Positions 33,540 to 43,335 of a DNA stretch of 64,000 nt are shown piece after piece. The stretch is taken from assembly GCF_001303895.1 (NCBI RefSeq), contig NZ_LJSD01000037.1, positions 186,001-250,000 on the forward strand, written 5' to 3'. The number at the start of each line of letters is the position of its first letter. Position 1 is the first letter of the stretch. Source of the stretch: Mesorhizobium sp. 1M-11. Its GTDB lineage: Bacteria; Pseudomonadota; Alphaproteobacteria; Rhizobiales; Rhizobiaceae. The notes beneath the pieces are model-generated. The model saw only the letters and a list, made by a program, of their open reading frames with translations, ran no database searches and had not been told where the DNA came from. Both the position numbers and the translations under genes were made by a program.

Positions 33540-34064
33540 CTATTCCGCCGCCACCTGCCGCACCCTTGTGGTGAGCTGAAGCTCGACAGGTGTCGGGTTG
33601 CGCAGGATGTCGAGCACCGGGCAATGCCGGTCGACAGTTTCCTTGAGCCGGGCGATATCGACCGCTGGCGCCGGGCTGTCGATGAAAACTTCGGCATTGA
33701 TGCGTTGATAGCCCGGTCGAACCTGCGGGTCGACGTTGAAGAAGCCGCGCAGGTCGATGTCCCCGCTCAACTGCACCGATACGTTTTTGAGCGGGATGCC
33801 GAGCGCGTCGGCATAAAGTCGATATGTGATCTCCTGGCATGACCCGAGCGCCGCCAGAATATATTCGACGGGGTTCGGCGCCGTATCCTGGCCGGCGAGC
33901 GCCGGCGGCTCGTCGACGCCAACGCTGAACTGACGGATCGCCACGTTCGAGCGGAACCCGTCGGCGAGCTGTGAACGTGCCTGGAAGGTCACGGTCGCTT
34001 GACTGGCATCGGCGCCGAGAGCGCTTTGCGTGTTGTCGAAAACATCCTTGAAACGGAAAGTCAT
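33540..34064 (-). CDS. OsmC/Ohr-family peroxide-detoxifying protein
   Basis: A 174-residue OsmC-like thiol peroxidase. The two family Cys residues are in AALGSCQEITYRLYADALG and VDRHCPVLDILRNPTPVELQL. The start MTFRFKDVFDNTQ follows GGAGGCGAGG at good spacing; 58 upstream codons that remain open are not OsmC-like. Members reduce organic hydroperoxides in the cytoplasm. It is the last gene before the terminator and is transcribed alone or with the MarR-GNAT gene upstream, 180 bases away. Confidence 0.9.
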   Translation of the reverse strand: MTFRFKDVFDNTQSALGADASQATVTFQARSQLADGFRSNVAIRQFSVGVDEPPALAGQDTAPNPVEYILAALGSCQEITYRLYADALGIPLKNVSVQLSGDIDLRGFFNVDPQVRPGYQRINAEVFIDSPAPAVDIARLKETVDRHCPVLDILRNPTPVELQLTTRVRQVAAE

Positions 34065-34244
34065 CGCGATCCTCGCCTCCGCGCGATTGCATCGAATGTT
34101 TGGAGTGTCGCGCGTCGGTTCGGTCAGGAAAAGCAAAGCGATGCCCTGCGCATGGCAGGCGCAGGCACAGTCGTGCGCTCGGCACCGCGAGAACGGAACA
34201 ATGTTGCAATCCGCCACGGCCGCGCTGTCTAAGCGCAAACGGAC

Positions 34245-35180
34245 CTAGAGTTCGAGGTTCCAGATCTGGCCGACGAGTTCCTTGCCGAAGGAGGTGTGGC
34301 GCTCCTCCTTTGCCAGCTTGAAACCCGCAGCCTGGTAGATGCGCCGTGCCGCAACAAGAATGTCGTTGGTCCACAGGGTGAGCGTCTTGTAGCCACGCGA
34401 ACGGGCGAAGGCGATGCATTCGTCTGTCAATCGCTTCCCGATGCCAAGTCCCCGCGCCGACGGCTCGACATAAAGCAGCCTGAGCTTCGCCACTTCGTCG
34501 GATTGGTGCACGGCGAAGATCGAACCCACGACCTCGCCATTGCGCTCCGCGACCCAGGCGCGCTCTTTCTTCGCATCGTACGATCTGACGAAATTGACGA
34601 GGATTTCGGCGACCAGCGCCTCGTAGGTTTCGTCCCAGCCATATTCCTGGGCGTAGAGCAGGCCTTGCCGGTGCGTGATCCAGCCGACATCGCCAGTCTG
34701 CAGCGGCCGCAAGATATAGGGCACCTTGGGCTCGCCTCCCTCGCCCAGCAGCCGCATGATCGTCATCATCGCCGTCACCAGCGTTTCACAGCGTTCGGCT
34801 GGCAGCCGGTCGAGCATGGTTCCAACCTCGCGATTGGAGGCTTCGTCCAGGCCCACAAATGTTTGCCTGCCCGCCTCGGTCAGCGCGATCGCCGACTGCC
34901 TGGCATCGTCGGCCTGCGCCTGGCGTTGCACCAGCCCGCGCTCCTCGAACTTCTTCAGCATGCGGCTGAGATAGCCGGCATCGAGCCCGAGCTCGCGCCC
35001 GAGTTCGGCGGCGCTCTGGCCGTCGCGCTGGGCAAGATCAAACAGGACCCGTGCTTCGCTCAATGAAAACGGGCTTTTCAGCAGCACCTCCTCCAGCAAG
35101 CCGATCTGGCGCGTATAAAAGCGGTTGAAGGCGCGTACGCAGGCAACCTGCTCGTCGCTGGGGCTGGAAAAGGCGGACAT
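34245..35180 (-). CDS. MarR-GNAT fusion: winged-helix regulator with N-acetyltransferase domain
   Basis: A 311-residue two-domain protein. The N-terminal MarR-type winged helix occupies about residues 10-145 (DGQSAAELGRELGLDAGYLSRMLKKFEERGLV). The C-terminal GNAT domain occupies about 155-310, with LRLLYVEPSARGLGIGKRLTDECI (acetyl-CoA loop RGLGIGK) and the final IYQAAGFKL. Such fusions are common in proteobacteria. They may acetylate a small molecule while sensing it. A perfect 18-base palindrome lies in its promoter and is a likely autoregulatory site. Confidence 0.92.
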   Translation of the reverse strand: MSAFSSPSDEQVACVRAFNRFYTRQIGLLEEVLLKSPFSLSEARVLFDLAQRDGQSAAELGRELGLDAGYLSRMLKKFEERGLVQRQAQADDARQSAIALTEAGRQTFVGLDEASNREVGTMLDRLPAERCETLVTAMMTIMRLLGEGGEPKVPYILRPLQTGDVGWITHRQGLLYAQEYGWDETYEALVAEILVNFVRSYDAKKERAWVAERNGEVVGSIFAVHQSDEVAKLRLLYVEPSARGLGIGKRLTDECIAFARSRGYKTLTLWTNDILVAARRIYQAAGFKLAKEERHTSFGKELVGQIWNLEL

Positions 35181-35214
35181 GGGAACCTCGACGGGGAGTG
35201 CATTATTAGACTAC

Positions 35215-35232
35215 GTCAACAATATTGTTGAC
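35215..35232. promoter_or_regulatory. Perfect 18-base palindrome, likely MarR-type operator
   Basis: GTCAACAATATTGTTGAC is fully self-complementary and lies 35 bases upstream of the MarR-GNAT start. The form (GTCAAC arms around an AT core) is typical of MarR operators. A half-site-like AGTCAAAT follows. Autoregulation is inferred. Confidence 0.75.
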
Positions 35233-35299
35233 TAAGTCAAATATATGCATGCCAGAGGCAGCTATCAAGCCCACTTGTTGCGCTTTTACGAAAGACGCT

Positions 35300-36448
35300 T
35301 CAGCCCACTGGCAGAACCGGCCATTGCTCTACAACACGTCCTTGCGAAAACACCGCGATGGTACCGAACTGCTGCAGTACGAATTCGGACTGGGTTGGAC
35401 GCAGAAAAAAGAAATCGTCTGGTTGAAGCTTGGTATTGTCCGGCAGAGCCATGAATTGCTGGTTGGAGGATTGGCCGAGTGTGGCTTCCTCCCGCGCCCC
35501 TTCGGGAAAGACCGGCTTCGCCATCCACTTGCCGCCATAGATGTAGCAGCCGCGTCGCGGAAACCGGCCAAGCGCCTGCAACGCCCTACCGACGAAAGCC
35601 GGCCCCGGCAATTGCGCTTCCACCACCTTCAGCACAGGCGTCGCGATGAAAGCGGCGGGCTGGAATCCGGTCAGGCCGGCCGTATCGAAGTCGCTCGGCA
35701 GCACGAATGCCGAACCGATCGACACTTCGTTCGCCTGCGTCCGCACCCCATGCAGCAGCGCTGTCTTCGAGCCACCGGTGTTGAGTATCTGCCGCTCACC
35801 GGACGCGAGGCAGGCGATGAAGGCCTGGAATGCGGCGACAGATTCCGCCAACGCTTTTTCCGGTCCGCCGAACAGGTTCGGGATATGAGGCGCATGCGCC
35901 TCGTAGCCCATGATGCCTTCACAATGCAGCAGGGGATGCTGGCGAACCCGCTGCAGCGCCTGCGACAGCGCCGCCGGTTCTGCGATACCGCCGCGATGCA
36001 GGCCGATGTCGACCTCGAAGGCGATGCGCAGGTCGCAGCCCAGCGTCTCGGCCATGACCATATATTGCTCCAGCCGCGCTTGCGTATCGATCAACCAGCA
36101 TACGCGTTTCCACGCGTCATCCCTGCGCGACAGCACTTGCCGGACGGCCTCCACCGGCATCGGCTTGCCGAACAGAAGGTCTGCCGTCGGAAAGGCCTTC
36201 AGCACCGCTTCGCTGATCGGCAAGTGAAAGGTCATGAATCGCGTCGCGCCGAGGGCATTTGCAATGCGGGAGAGAAGCGGCAGGCAGGCCAGCGACTTGT
36301 CGACCAGCCTCAGCGCGAGTTCGGGTGCCAGCTTCTGCCGGGTCAGCGCGATATTGGCATCGAGCCGATCACGGTCCAGCACAAGGCAAGGCTTGAACAG
36401 TCCGGCCTCGCGCAGCGCAGCCGTCAAGGTCTGAAAATAGGCGTCCAT
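35300..36448 (-). CDS. PLP-dependent alanine racemase-fold enzyme (DSD1/D-threonine aldolase-like, amino acid deaminase/aldolase)
   Basis: A 382-residue fold-type III PLP enzyme. The N-terminal TIM barrel begins PCLVLDRDRLDANIAL; the PLP lysine is in LRLVDKSLACLPLL near residue 51; GCDLRIAFEVDIGLHRGGI and EGIMGYEAHAP are barrel motifs. In the C-terminal barrel the His/Cys zinc ligands of D-serine dehydratases and D-threonine aldolases are not visible: that region reads SSNQQF and RPTQSEFV. ATG at 36448 overlaps the oxidase stop by one base; GTG one codon earlier is possible. Last gene of the MFS/FAD/PLP operon. Substrate unknown. Confidence 0.8.
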   Translation of the reverse strand: MDAYFQTLTAALREAGLFKPCLVLDRDRLDANIALTRQKLAPELALRLVDKSLACLPLLSRIANALGATRFMTFHLPISEAVLKAFPTADLLFGKPMPVEAVRQVLSRRDDAWKRVCWLIDTQARLEQYMVMAETLGCDLRIAFEVDIGLHRGGIAEPAALSQALQRVRQHPLLHCEGIMGYEAHAPHIPNLFGGPEKALAESVAAFQAFIACLASGERQILNTGGSKTALLHGVRTQANEVSIGSAFVLPSDFDTAGLTGFQPAAFIATPVLKVVEAQLPGPAFVGRALQALGRFPRRGCYIYGGKWMAKPVFPEGAREEATLGQSSNQQFMALPDNTKLQPDDFFFLRPTQSEFVLQQFGTIAVFSQGRVVEQWPVLPVG

Positions 36449-37731
36449 CACTTCAACCCGAACAGGTCTGCCATATAGGGCGAAACGAAACGGCCCTGCG
36501 GATCGATGTCCCGGCGCACGTCCATCGCGTCCCTCCAGCGTGGATAGAGCGCCTCGAAGTCCTCGGCTTTCAGGCTATGCATCTTCCCCCAGTGCGGACG
36601 CCCGCCATATTTGCGGAAGATCGGTTCAGCCGCCCGCATGAAGGGCAGCGGGTCGTTGGCGGCGTCGTGATGGATCGCGATCGAGCAGGTCGGCCGCTTG
36701 TAGAAAGGACTGAGCCAGAATTCGTCGCCGGCCACCGAGCGGACCTCCATCGGGAAATAGACCTCCGGAAAGCGTTTTTCGGTCAGCTCGATGATTTCAC
36801 CCAATGCCCGAGGCCCTTCCTCGAAAGGCAGGTGATATTCCATCTCGTTGAAGCGGGTACGACGGTCGCTGGCGTAGACGTTGAGCCAATCCTGCACATA
36901 ATCCTCCGACGGCAGCCTCGCCATGACCGAGCGGATGATCAATCCGCGTAGCCAGGGCGCCCGACGCAGCCCCGAGCGCAGCTTGCGCAGCGTCGCCAGT
37001 CCCTCCTCGTCCTCTTCCGGCGGCCGCGGGCTGACCGGCTTGTCGGACAGGTCGCTGGCAATGAACTGCGCGTGGCCCGAAAAGGGCACGTAGTAGAATT
37101 CGGCTGAGCGGTGTGCGCCCATCATCGGTTCGAATTCGGCCAGCATCTCCCTGATCGGCAGCACCCATTTTCGGCGGTGCAGCCTGTAAGTCGGGATGTT
37201 CTTCAGCGTGACTTCCGTCAACACGCCGAAGCTCCCGAGTGCCACGCCGGTGGCGTGGATCATGTCGCGATCCTTGGCCGACGTCAGTTCACGCACCGCG
37301 CCGCGCCCATCAACGAACTGCGTCGCCTGGAGTTGTGTGTGATAAGCGCCGAGCATCCGGCCCGAACCGTGTGTCGCGGTGCCGAGCGCGCCGCCGATCG
37401 CCTGCCTGTCGATGTCACCCATATTGGGCAGGCCCTGGCCGATATCCTGCAGGAGCAGCATCAGCGACCGGAGCCTTGTGCCGGCGCGGACACGCGCGAC
37501 ATTGGCAGCTGCGTCGTGCGAAACCAGCCCTTCGAACTTCTCCAGCGACAGCATCGTACCGTCCGTCCTGGCGAGCGGCGTGAACGAATGCCCTGCCCCG
37601 ACGACGCGCAGCGGACCTGACGCTGTCTTCACAGCCTCAACGATGCCGTCGAGGCTATCGGGATTCAAAATCCGCAGCGGCGAGGCTTCGACAAAGCCCG
37701 ACCAGTTCGTCCAGCGCAAGGTATCTGTCAT
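36448..37731 (-). CDS. FAD-linked aldonolactone oxidase-like protein (ALO/AldO family)
   Basis: A 427-residue VAO-family flavoprotein. The FAD-binding half has VVGAGHSFTPLARTDG near residue 44, where His48 is in the position that binds FAD covalently in alditol and aldonolactone oxidases. It also has the pyrophosphate loop AIGGALGTATHGSG and TGVALGSFGVLTEVTL. The C-terminal ALO domain ends with GRPHWGKMHSL and RWRDAMDVRRDIDPQGRF. Enzymes of this type oxidise a sugar lactone or polyol with oxygen. ATG at 37731 has GAGG six bases upstream. Middle gene of its operon. Confidence 0.87.
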   Translation of the reverse strand: MTDTLRWTNWSGFVEASPLRILNPDSLDGIVEAVKTASGPLRVVGAGHSFTPLARTDGTMLSLEKFEGLVSHDAAANVARVRAGTRLRSLMLLLQDIGQGLPNMGDIDRQAIGGALGTATHGSGRMLGAYHTQLQATQFVDGRGAVRELTSAKDRDMIHATGVALGSFGVLTEVTLKNIPTYRLHRRKWVLPIREMLAEFEPMMGAHRSAEFYYVPFSGHAQFIASDLSDKPVSPRPPEEDEEGLATLRKLRSGLRRAPWLRGLIIRSVMARLPSEDYVQDWLNVYASDRRTRFNEMEYHLPFEEGPRALGEIIELTEKRFPEVYFPMEVRSVAGDEFWLSPFYKRPTCSIAIHHDAANDPLPFMRAAEPIFRKYGGRPHWGKMHSLKAEDFEALYPRWRDAMDVRRDIDPQGRFVSPYMADLFGLK

Positions 37732-37744
37732 GAACACCCTCGGC

Positions 37745-38929
37745 TCAGGCGACAGCGCGGCGGCGCGTCAGGGCGAGGAACAGGCCAAGCAACGCGATGG
37801 AAGCGACGACGCTGGCAGCCGCGAATTCCGGCACCGCACGGAAATCCGCTTCCTCGATGAGCAGCGAGGCGGCGACAGGTCCAAGCGCCAGTCCGAACAG
37901 CTGCGCGGCCGGCACGAGAAGCGCCGTCGTGCGCGTCTCATCCGAGGTGATCGCCAATCGGATCTGGTAGGGAACGACGAAGAGCAGGATGAAACCCATG
38001 GCCAGCGCAGCTGCCCAGAAAGTGGTCAGGGCCGGCCCACTGGCCAGTGTGACGCACGCAAGCACGGCAACGATGCCGACGGCAGTGATGGCGAGCCGAT
38101 AGTCGATGCGCGCCTCGAAGACGGTTGCCGTCATCGCGCCCAGGATCTGCGCAGCCAAACTCGCCGAGACGATCAGGCCGACCGTGCGGCCGTCGATGCC
38201 GTATTGTGCGCCCAGCGGTTCCAGGAAAGCCCAGACAGAGCCAAAGAACATGAAGTAACAGAAGATGCAAAGCAGTGCGGTGATGGCGCCTGGCGTCAAC
38301 ACGTTGGCGAAATGCTCATCCTTCGGAAGGTCCGCATAGTCGTCAGGCACTGCGCGTGCAACGGCAACCGACAGCCCGCAAACCACGGCCAACGTGACGA
38401 AACCGCCGCTCGCGCCATAGGCCGGGATGACGGCAAGCGCCAGCAGCAAAGCCAGAACGCATTGCGCCAAGGTCTGCAGTGACACGAAATAGCCGCCGAT
38501 CCGCTCTGCCCGGCGCGAACGCGCGATCAGTTCGGTCGCGACCGCCACCAGACCACCCTCGGCGAAGCCCGCAACGGCGCGGGCCGCGATCAGCATGTTG
38601 GCGTTCGCCGCGTAGGCTGTCCACACATTGGCCAATGCCAGAAGGAGAAGCAGGATCGTGCTTTTGCGACGCATGTTGCGCGCCGAGAGAACCATCGCCA
38701 CGGTGGCCGAGCCGATACCGATGGTGATCAGTTCCGCAGTTGCCACCAGCGCCAGTTCATCGCCGCTGACATGACCTTGCGTGAACAGCGCGCCAAGCAG
38801 CACCGGCTGCAGACCAAGGATCAGCAGCCCGACGGAGCCGGTCCATAGAGCCGCGGCAAGCTGCCCGCGCGTCGGATTGCCGACCAGCCAATCCCCATTC
38901 CCTGGACGGGCGAGATCCATCGAGTCCAC
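37745..38929 (-). CDS. MFS transporter
   Basis: A 394-residue major facilitator protein with about twelve hydrophobic segments. Motif-like SARNMRRKSTILLLLL follows helix 2, and RAVAGFAEGGLVAVATELIARSRRAERIGGY lies between helices 4 and 5. The GTG start has GGGAGG five bases upstream; an ATG three codons later is too far. It heads the operon with the aldonolactone oxidase-like and PLP enzymes, so it probably imports or exports their substrate or product. Confidence 0.87.
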   Translation of the reverse strand: MDSMDLARPGNGDWLVGNPTRGQLAAALWTGSVGLLILGLQPVLLGALFTQGHVSGDELALVATAELITIGIGSATVAMVLSARNMRRKSTILLLLLALANVWTAYAANANMLIAARAVAGFAEGGLVAVATELIARSRRAERIGGYFVSLQTLAQCVLALLLALAVIPAYGASGGFVTLAVVCGLSVAVARAVPDDYADLPKDEHFANVLTPGAITALLCIFCYFMFFGSVWAFLEPLGAQYGIDGRTVGLIVSASLAAQILGAMTATVFEARIDYRLAITAVGIVAVLACVTLASGPALTTFWAAALAMGFILLFVVPYQIRLAITSDETRTTALLVPAAQLFGLALGPVAASLLIEEADFRAVPEFAAASVVASIALLGLFLALTRRRAVA

Positions 38930-38964
38930 AGGCGCCTCCCAACGTCCGTTGCCTCAACTCAAAA

Positions 38965-39005
38965 GCTGACAATCAATCAGCATCTTGAAAACTGATACTT
39001 TATCA
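38965..39005. promoter_or_regulatory. Two inverted repeats in the MFS/TetR divergent promoter
   Basis: GCTGA-N7-TCAGC (38965-38981) and TGATA-CTT-TATCA (38993-39005) lie in the 149-base gap between the MFS operon and the TetR gene. Both are suited to a TetR dimer and would cover both promoters. Confidence 0.5.
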
Positions 39006-39078
39006 TCTTTCCTGTCAACGCGAATTTGCCGACCAGGATCGGTTGGCCAGGATTTGTTGAAATGTGGACAACCGGCGC

Positions 39079-39714
39079 ATGAAACAAGCCAAGCGTGCAG
39101 CCACCGGATCGCAGTTGCGGCGCCGCCCGAAACAGGAGCGCAGCCGCGAGCGCATCGACGCAATCCTGGCCACCGCCAAGCGGTTGATCGGCGAAAAAGG
39201 CATAGACGCCGTCACCATGAAGGAAGTCGGCGCGCTGGCCGGCGGACCGATCGCCACCGTCTATCACTACTTCCCGAACAAGTCCGCGATCCTGGCCACG
39301 CTCTACGAGCGCTTTTCGGAAGTAACGCGGGCGCGCCAGTGGGAGATCGTCGTTGGCATCGACGGGCTGGAGAGCATGATCGCGGCTTCCGACCGGATGC
39401 TCGACGACTATTACGAGCGCGTCGCTGGAGACCCCGCCATCCAGGACCTGCAGAACGCCATCCAGGCTGACAAGGCGCTGCAGAATCTCGACATCGCCGA
39501 GACGCATCATCAGGCCGATGTCTTCTGCGGTCAGGTTATCCATCTGCTGAAGCCGGAGCGGCGCGAAGAGTTTCGACGCTTGGTATTCCTGTTCTTCCAG
39601 CTCGCCGGCGGCGTCGTGCGGCTGGCGCTGACACAGGACAAAACGCAGGGACAACGCATCGTCGACGATTACAAATCGATCATCCACGGCCAGTTGCGCG
39701 CTTTTTTCGACTAG
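39079..39714 (+). CDS. TetR-family transcriptional regulator
   Basis: A 211-residue TetR protein. The HTH is IDAVTMKEVGALAGGPIATVYHYFPNKSAIL near residue 45; the basic N-terminus reads RRRPKQERSRERIDAILATAKRLI. The rest is the helical ligand domain. It is divergent from the MFS/FAD/PLP operon and very likely represses it. The ATG at 39079 is used; GTG five codons upstream is possible. A family A repeat begins directly after the stop codon. Confidence 0.9.
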   Translation: MKQAKRAATGSQLRRRPKQERSRERIDAILATAKRLIGEKGIDAVTMKEVGALAGGPIATVYHYFPNKSAILATLYERFSEVTRARQWEIVVGIDGLESMIAASDRMLDDYYERVAGDPAIQDLQNAIQADKALQNLDIAETHHQADVFCGQVIHLLKPERREEFRRLVFLFFQLAGGVVRLALTQDKTQGQRIVDDYKSIIHGQLRAFFD

Positions 39715-39783
39715 CGATTTTCCGTCCGGAATTGCGTAAAAACAAATAGTTAGAGCGTTTTTTGTGAAAAACAGAAACGCTCC
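39715..39783 (+). repeat. Dispersed palindromic repeat, family A (right part)
   Basis: Reads CGATTTTCCGTCCGGAATTG, CGTAAAAACAAATAGTTAGAGC, then a hairpin GCGTTTTTTGTGAAAAACAGAAACGC. It lacks the left AGAGCAATTCC end and starts on the base after the TetR stop. The hairpin could serve as the terminator of the TetR gene. Confidence 0.75.
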
Positions 39784-39845
39784 AGGCACGGCCTCAGGCC
39801 GAAAGGCGCGAGACGTCGCAAAGCGCCAAAGCCATATTTCCTCGT

Positions 39846-40649
39846 CTAGGTCACAGCCACGATGACGTGAGCCTGGATCTTGGCGGCAACGTCACCGTGC
39901 CCATGCCTTTCTGCGATCGCAGCTTCGGCGCAGTCGGTCGCAGCGTCCAATTTTCCGGCCTCGATCTCGTTGCGAAGGGGCGTTCCCTGACAATACGCTA
40001 CGGCCGGGAGACGGGGCGAGGACGCACGGCTTTGTTCGGCTTTCGTCTCGATCATCAGACGGGAGAAACCTGCGCCTTCGAGTTCGCCGCGGATCAGCGC
40101 CGTATCGTGATAGCCGTGCGGCGTGCGCGCCAGGAAGCGCGGCGGATCGTTCGGAAAAATCCTTGCAAGAGCATTCGTCACATCATTCGCAAACACGTTT
40201 TCTTCGATGCGATCCCATACGTTGAACAAAAAGTGCCCACCAGGTTTCAGGACCCGCCTTGCTTCACGGTAGCCCGCAGGACGGTCGGGGAAAAACATCG
40301 CGCCGAACTGACAACAAACGACATCAAAGACGGCGTCTTCAAAAGGCAGCGCCAAAGCATCCGCCTGGCGCCATTTGATGCGACGGTCAGGAGGCTGCCT
40401 GGAGGCGGCGTAATCCAGCATCGACTGATTGAGATCGGTCACGACATAGCTTGCGCCAGCAGACAAGTTCGGCGCCAGTGCTCGTGTGACGACCCCGGTG
40501 CCTGCGGCGATTTCCAAAACGGCGCTTGGCGAGAGGGACGCGGCCCGTTGCGCAAGATCGGCTGCGTACGGCTCGAAAATCAACGGCACCATATAGCGGT
40601 CATAGTTTTCCGGGACCGAACCGGCGAACACCTTATCCGCTTCCAGCAT
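39846..40649 (-). CDS. Class I SAM-dependent methyltransferase
   Basis: A 267-residue methyltransferase. SAM motif I is AVLEIAAGTGVVTRALA, followed by YVVTDLNQSMLDYA (acidic ribose ligand), ADALALPFEDAVFDVVCCQFGAMFF, and RRVLKPGGHFLFNVWD. This is the UbiE/Methyltransf_11 type. The start at 40649 (MLEADKVFAGSVPENYDRY) matches how the family begins; ATG 21 codons upstream and a TTG further up are alternatives with no better ribosome site. Divergent from groESL. Substrate unknown. Confidence 0.83.
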   Translation of the reverse strand: MLEADKVFAGSVPENYDRYMVPLIFEPYAADLAQRAASLSPSAVLEIAAGTGVVTRALAPNLSAGASYVVTDLNQSMLDYAASRQPPDRRIKWRQADALALPFEDAVFDVVCCQFGAMFFPDRPAGYREARRVLKPGGHFLFNVWDRIEENVFANDVTNALARIFPNDPPRFLARTPHGYHDTALIRGELEGAGFSRLMIETKAEQSRASSPRLPAVAYCQGTPLRNEIEAGKLDAATDCAEAAIAERHGHGDVAAKIQAHVIVAVT

Positions 40650-40840
40650 GGCCACCACCCGCGGTCCATCCGACAACGCGAGATTAGCATAATTCTTGTC
40701 CGCTTGGATCATGCGCCCGACAGGCAGCCAAACAGTCTTCGCCCGGCCTGTGCCGATCAAGATCGGCTGCGATGAATCCCCGGCTGACAGCGCAACCGGG
40801 ACAAACGACAATTTTCATGCGGCCAGATGCCGCGCCGCGC

Positions 40841-40870
40841 CTTGACTCTCCCCGGAGGCGGGATTATCTC
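40841..40870 (+). promoter_or_regulatory. groESL promoter
   Basis: CTTGACT at -35 and TTATCT at -10, spaced about 16 bases, end ten bases before the CIRCE element. The arrangement is that of vegetative groESL promoters under HrcA control. The remainder of the 320-base gap to the methyltransferase gene holds no other clear feature. Confidence 0.6.
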
Positions 40871-40879
40871 ACCGCCACG

Positions 40880-40906
40880 TTAGCACTCACCCATAGCGAG
40901 TGCTAA
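40880..40906. promoter_or_regulatory. CIRCE operator (HrcA binding site)
   Basis: TTAGCACTC-N9-GAGTGCTAA is an exact match to the CIRCE consensus. It lies 63 bases upstream of the groES start and just downstream of the promoter, so HrcA would repress groESL at normal temperature. hrcA itself is not in the window. Confidence 0.98.
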
Positions 40907-40969
40907 CCGAAGGTCCGGCAGGGCCGGACGGAGGAAATTCTTTCTCACCTTTCGCACCGAGGAAATCAA

Positions 40970-41266
40970 ATGGCAAAGTCGAAGTTCCGCCCGCTTCATG
41001 ACCGCGTGGTCGTTCGCCGGGTTGAATCCGAAGAAAAGACGGCTGGCGGGATCATCATCCCCGACACCGCCAAGGAAAAGCCGCAGGAAGGCGAAGTCAT
41101 CGCCGTCGGCTCTGGCGCTCGTGACGAGGCCGGCAAGCTGGTTCCGCTGGACGTCAAGGCCGGCGACCGCGTCCTGTTCGGCAAGTGGTCGGGCACCGAA
41201 GTGAAGCTCAATGGCGAAGACCTTCTGATCATGAAGGAATCCGACATCATGGGCATCATCGGCTAA
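40970..41266 (+). CDS. groES: Co-chaperonin GroES
   Basis: The 98-residue heptameric lid of the GroEL chamber. [32 protein letters not shown] includes the mobile loop (TAGGIIIPD), and [23 protein letters not shown] and [15 protein letters not shown] complete the family pattern. Length is normal. Preceded by GAGGAA and the CIRCE-controlled promoter; followed by groEL after 112 bases that contain a repeat hairpin. Confidence 0.99.
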   Translation: MAKSKFRPLHDRVVVRRVESEEKTAGGIIIPDTAKEKPQEGEVIAVGSGARDEAGKLVPLDVKAGDRVLFGKWSGTEVKLNGEDLLIMKESDIMGIIG

Positions 41267-41311
41267 AGCATGATCCCGAAAAGTTGCAGACTTTTCGGAC
41301 AAGATTATGCG
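41267..41311 (+). repeat. Family C palindromic repeat between groES and groEL
   Basis: AGCATGATCCCGAAAAGTTG then a loop and ACTTTTCGGACAAGATTATG. The core is a perfect 9-base stem CCGAAAAGT/ACTTTTCGG with a 5-base loop (41276-41298). It begins on the base after the groES stop. A reversed copy is at 18.6 kb. A stable hairpin here could affect the groES:groEL ratio. Confidence 0.85.
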
Positions 41312-41375
41312 GAGCCAAGTCCTGCCCTCATCCGCACCATCCAATCTTGATTTCGGGCGCAAAGCCCAGGAGTAA

Positions 41376-43019
<1,644 letters not shown>

Positions 43020-43104
43020 GGAAATCCAACAATGCTCAAGCCCGCAAGCGGGGCTTGAGTGGCGACATGGATTTCTAAGTCCAGCCAACCGGCTCAAGCT
43101 TACG

Positions 43105-43134
43105 AAGGGCGGCAGAAATGCCGCCCTTTTCTTT
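43105..43134 (+). terminator. Rho-independent terminator of groESL
   Basis: AAGGGCGGC-AGAAAT-GCCGCCCTT followed by TTCTTT. A strong GC stem with a T-rich tail 86 bases past the groEL stop. Confidence 0.93.
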
Positions 43135-43270
43135 GATGCGGTTGTTTCCGCCGCTCGCTCCAGCGTTTCCAGCGTCGAAAGAATTTTCAAGATCTGCCGG
43201 TAAGTGCCGGCAATGATATGGTTTTTTAACGAAATCCGTCTACGGCTGTCCTTCTCAGGCAATGTACGGG

Positions 43271-43302
43271 AAAGGGCGGCAGAAATGTCGCCCTTTCTTC
43301 TT
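43271..43302 (+). terminator. Second terminator-like hairpin, copy of the groESL terminator
   Basis: AAAGGGCGGC-AGAAAT-GTCGCCCTTT then CTTCTTTT; the loop and stem match the terminator at 43105 except for one stem base. It lies 34 bases before the phosphotransferase start, so it would also attenuate that gene if transcription starts upstream. Confidence 0.8.
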
Positions 43303-43335
43303 TTGCAAAGGTGCCGACACGCACCAGGGACAGCC

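Larger units (their letters stand above)
43020..43335. other. Region after groEL: duplicated tail and two terminators
   Basis: A 316-base gene-free stretch. A CTCAAGCCC/GGGGCTTGAG hairpin lies at 43036-43060. A second copy of the groEL end (GDMDF and stop) is at 43061-43078, offset 59 bases from the real one. Two near-identical terminator hairpins follow at 43105 and 43271. No other gene signal is seen. Confidence 0.7.
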
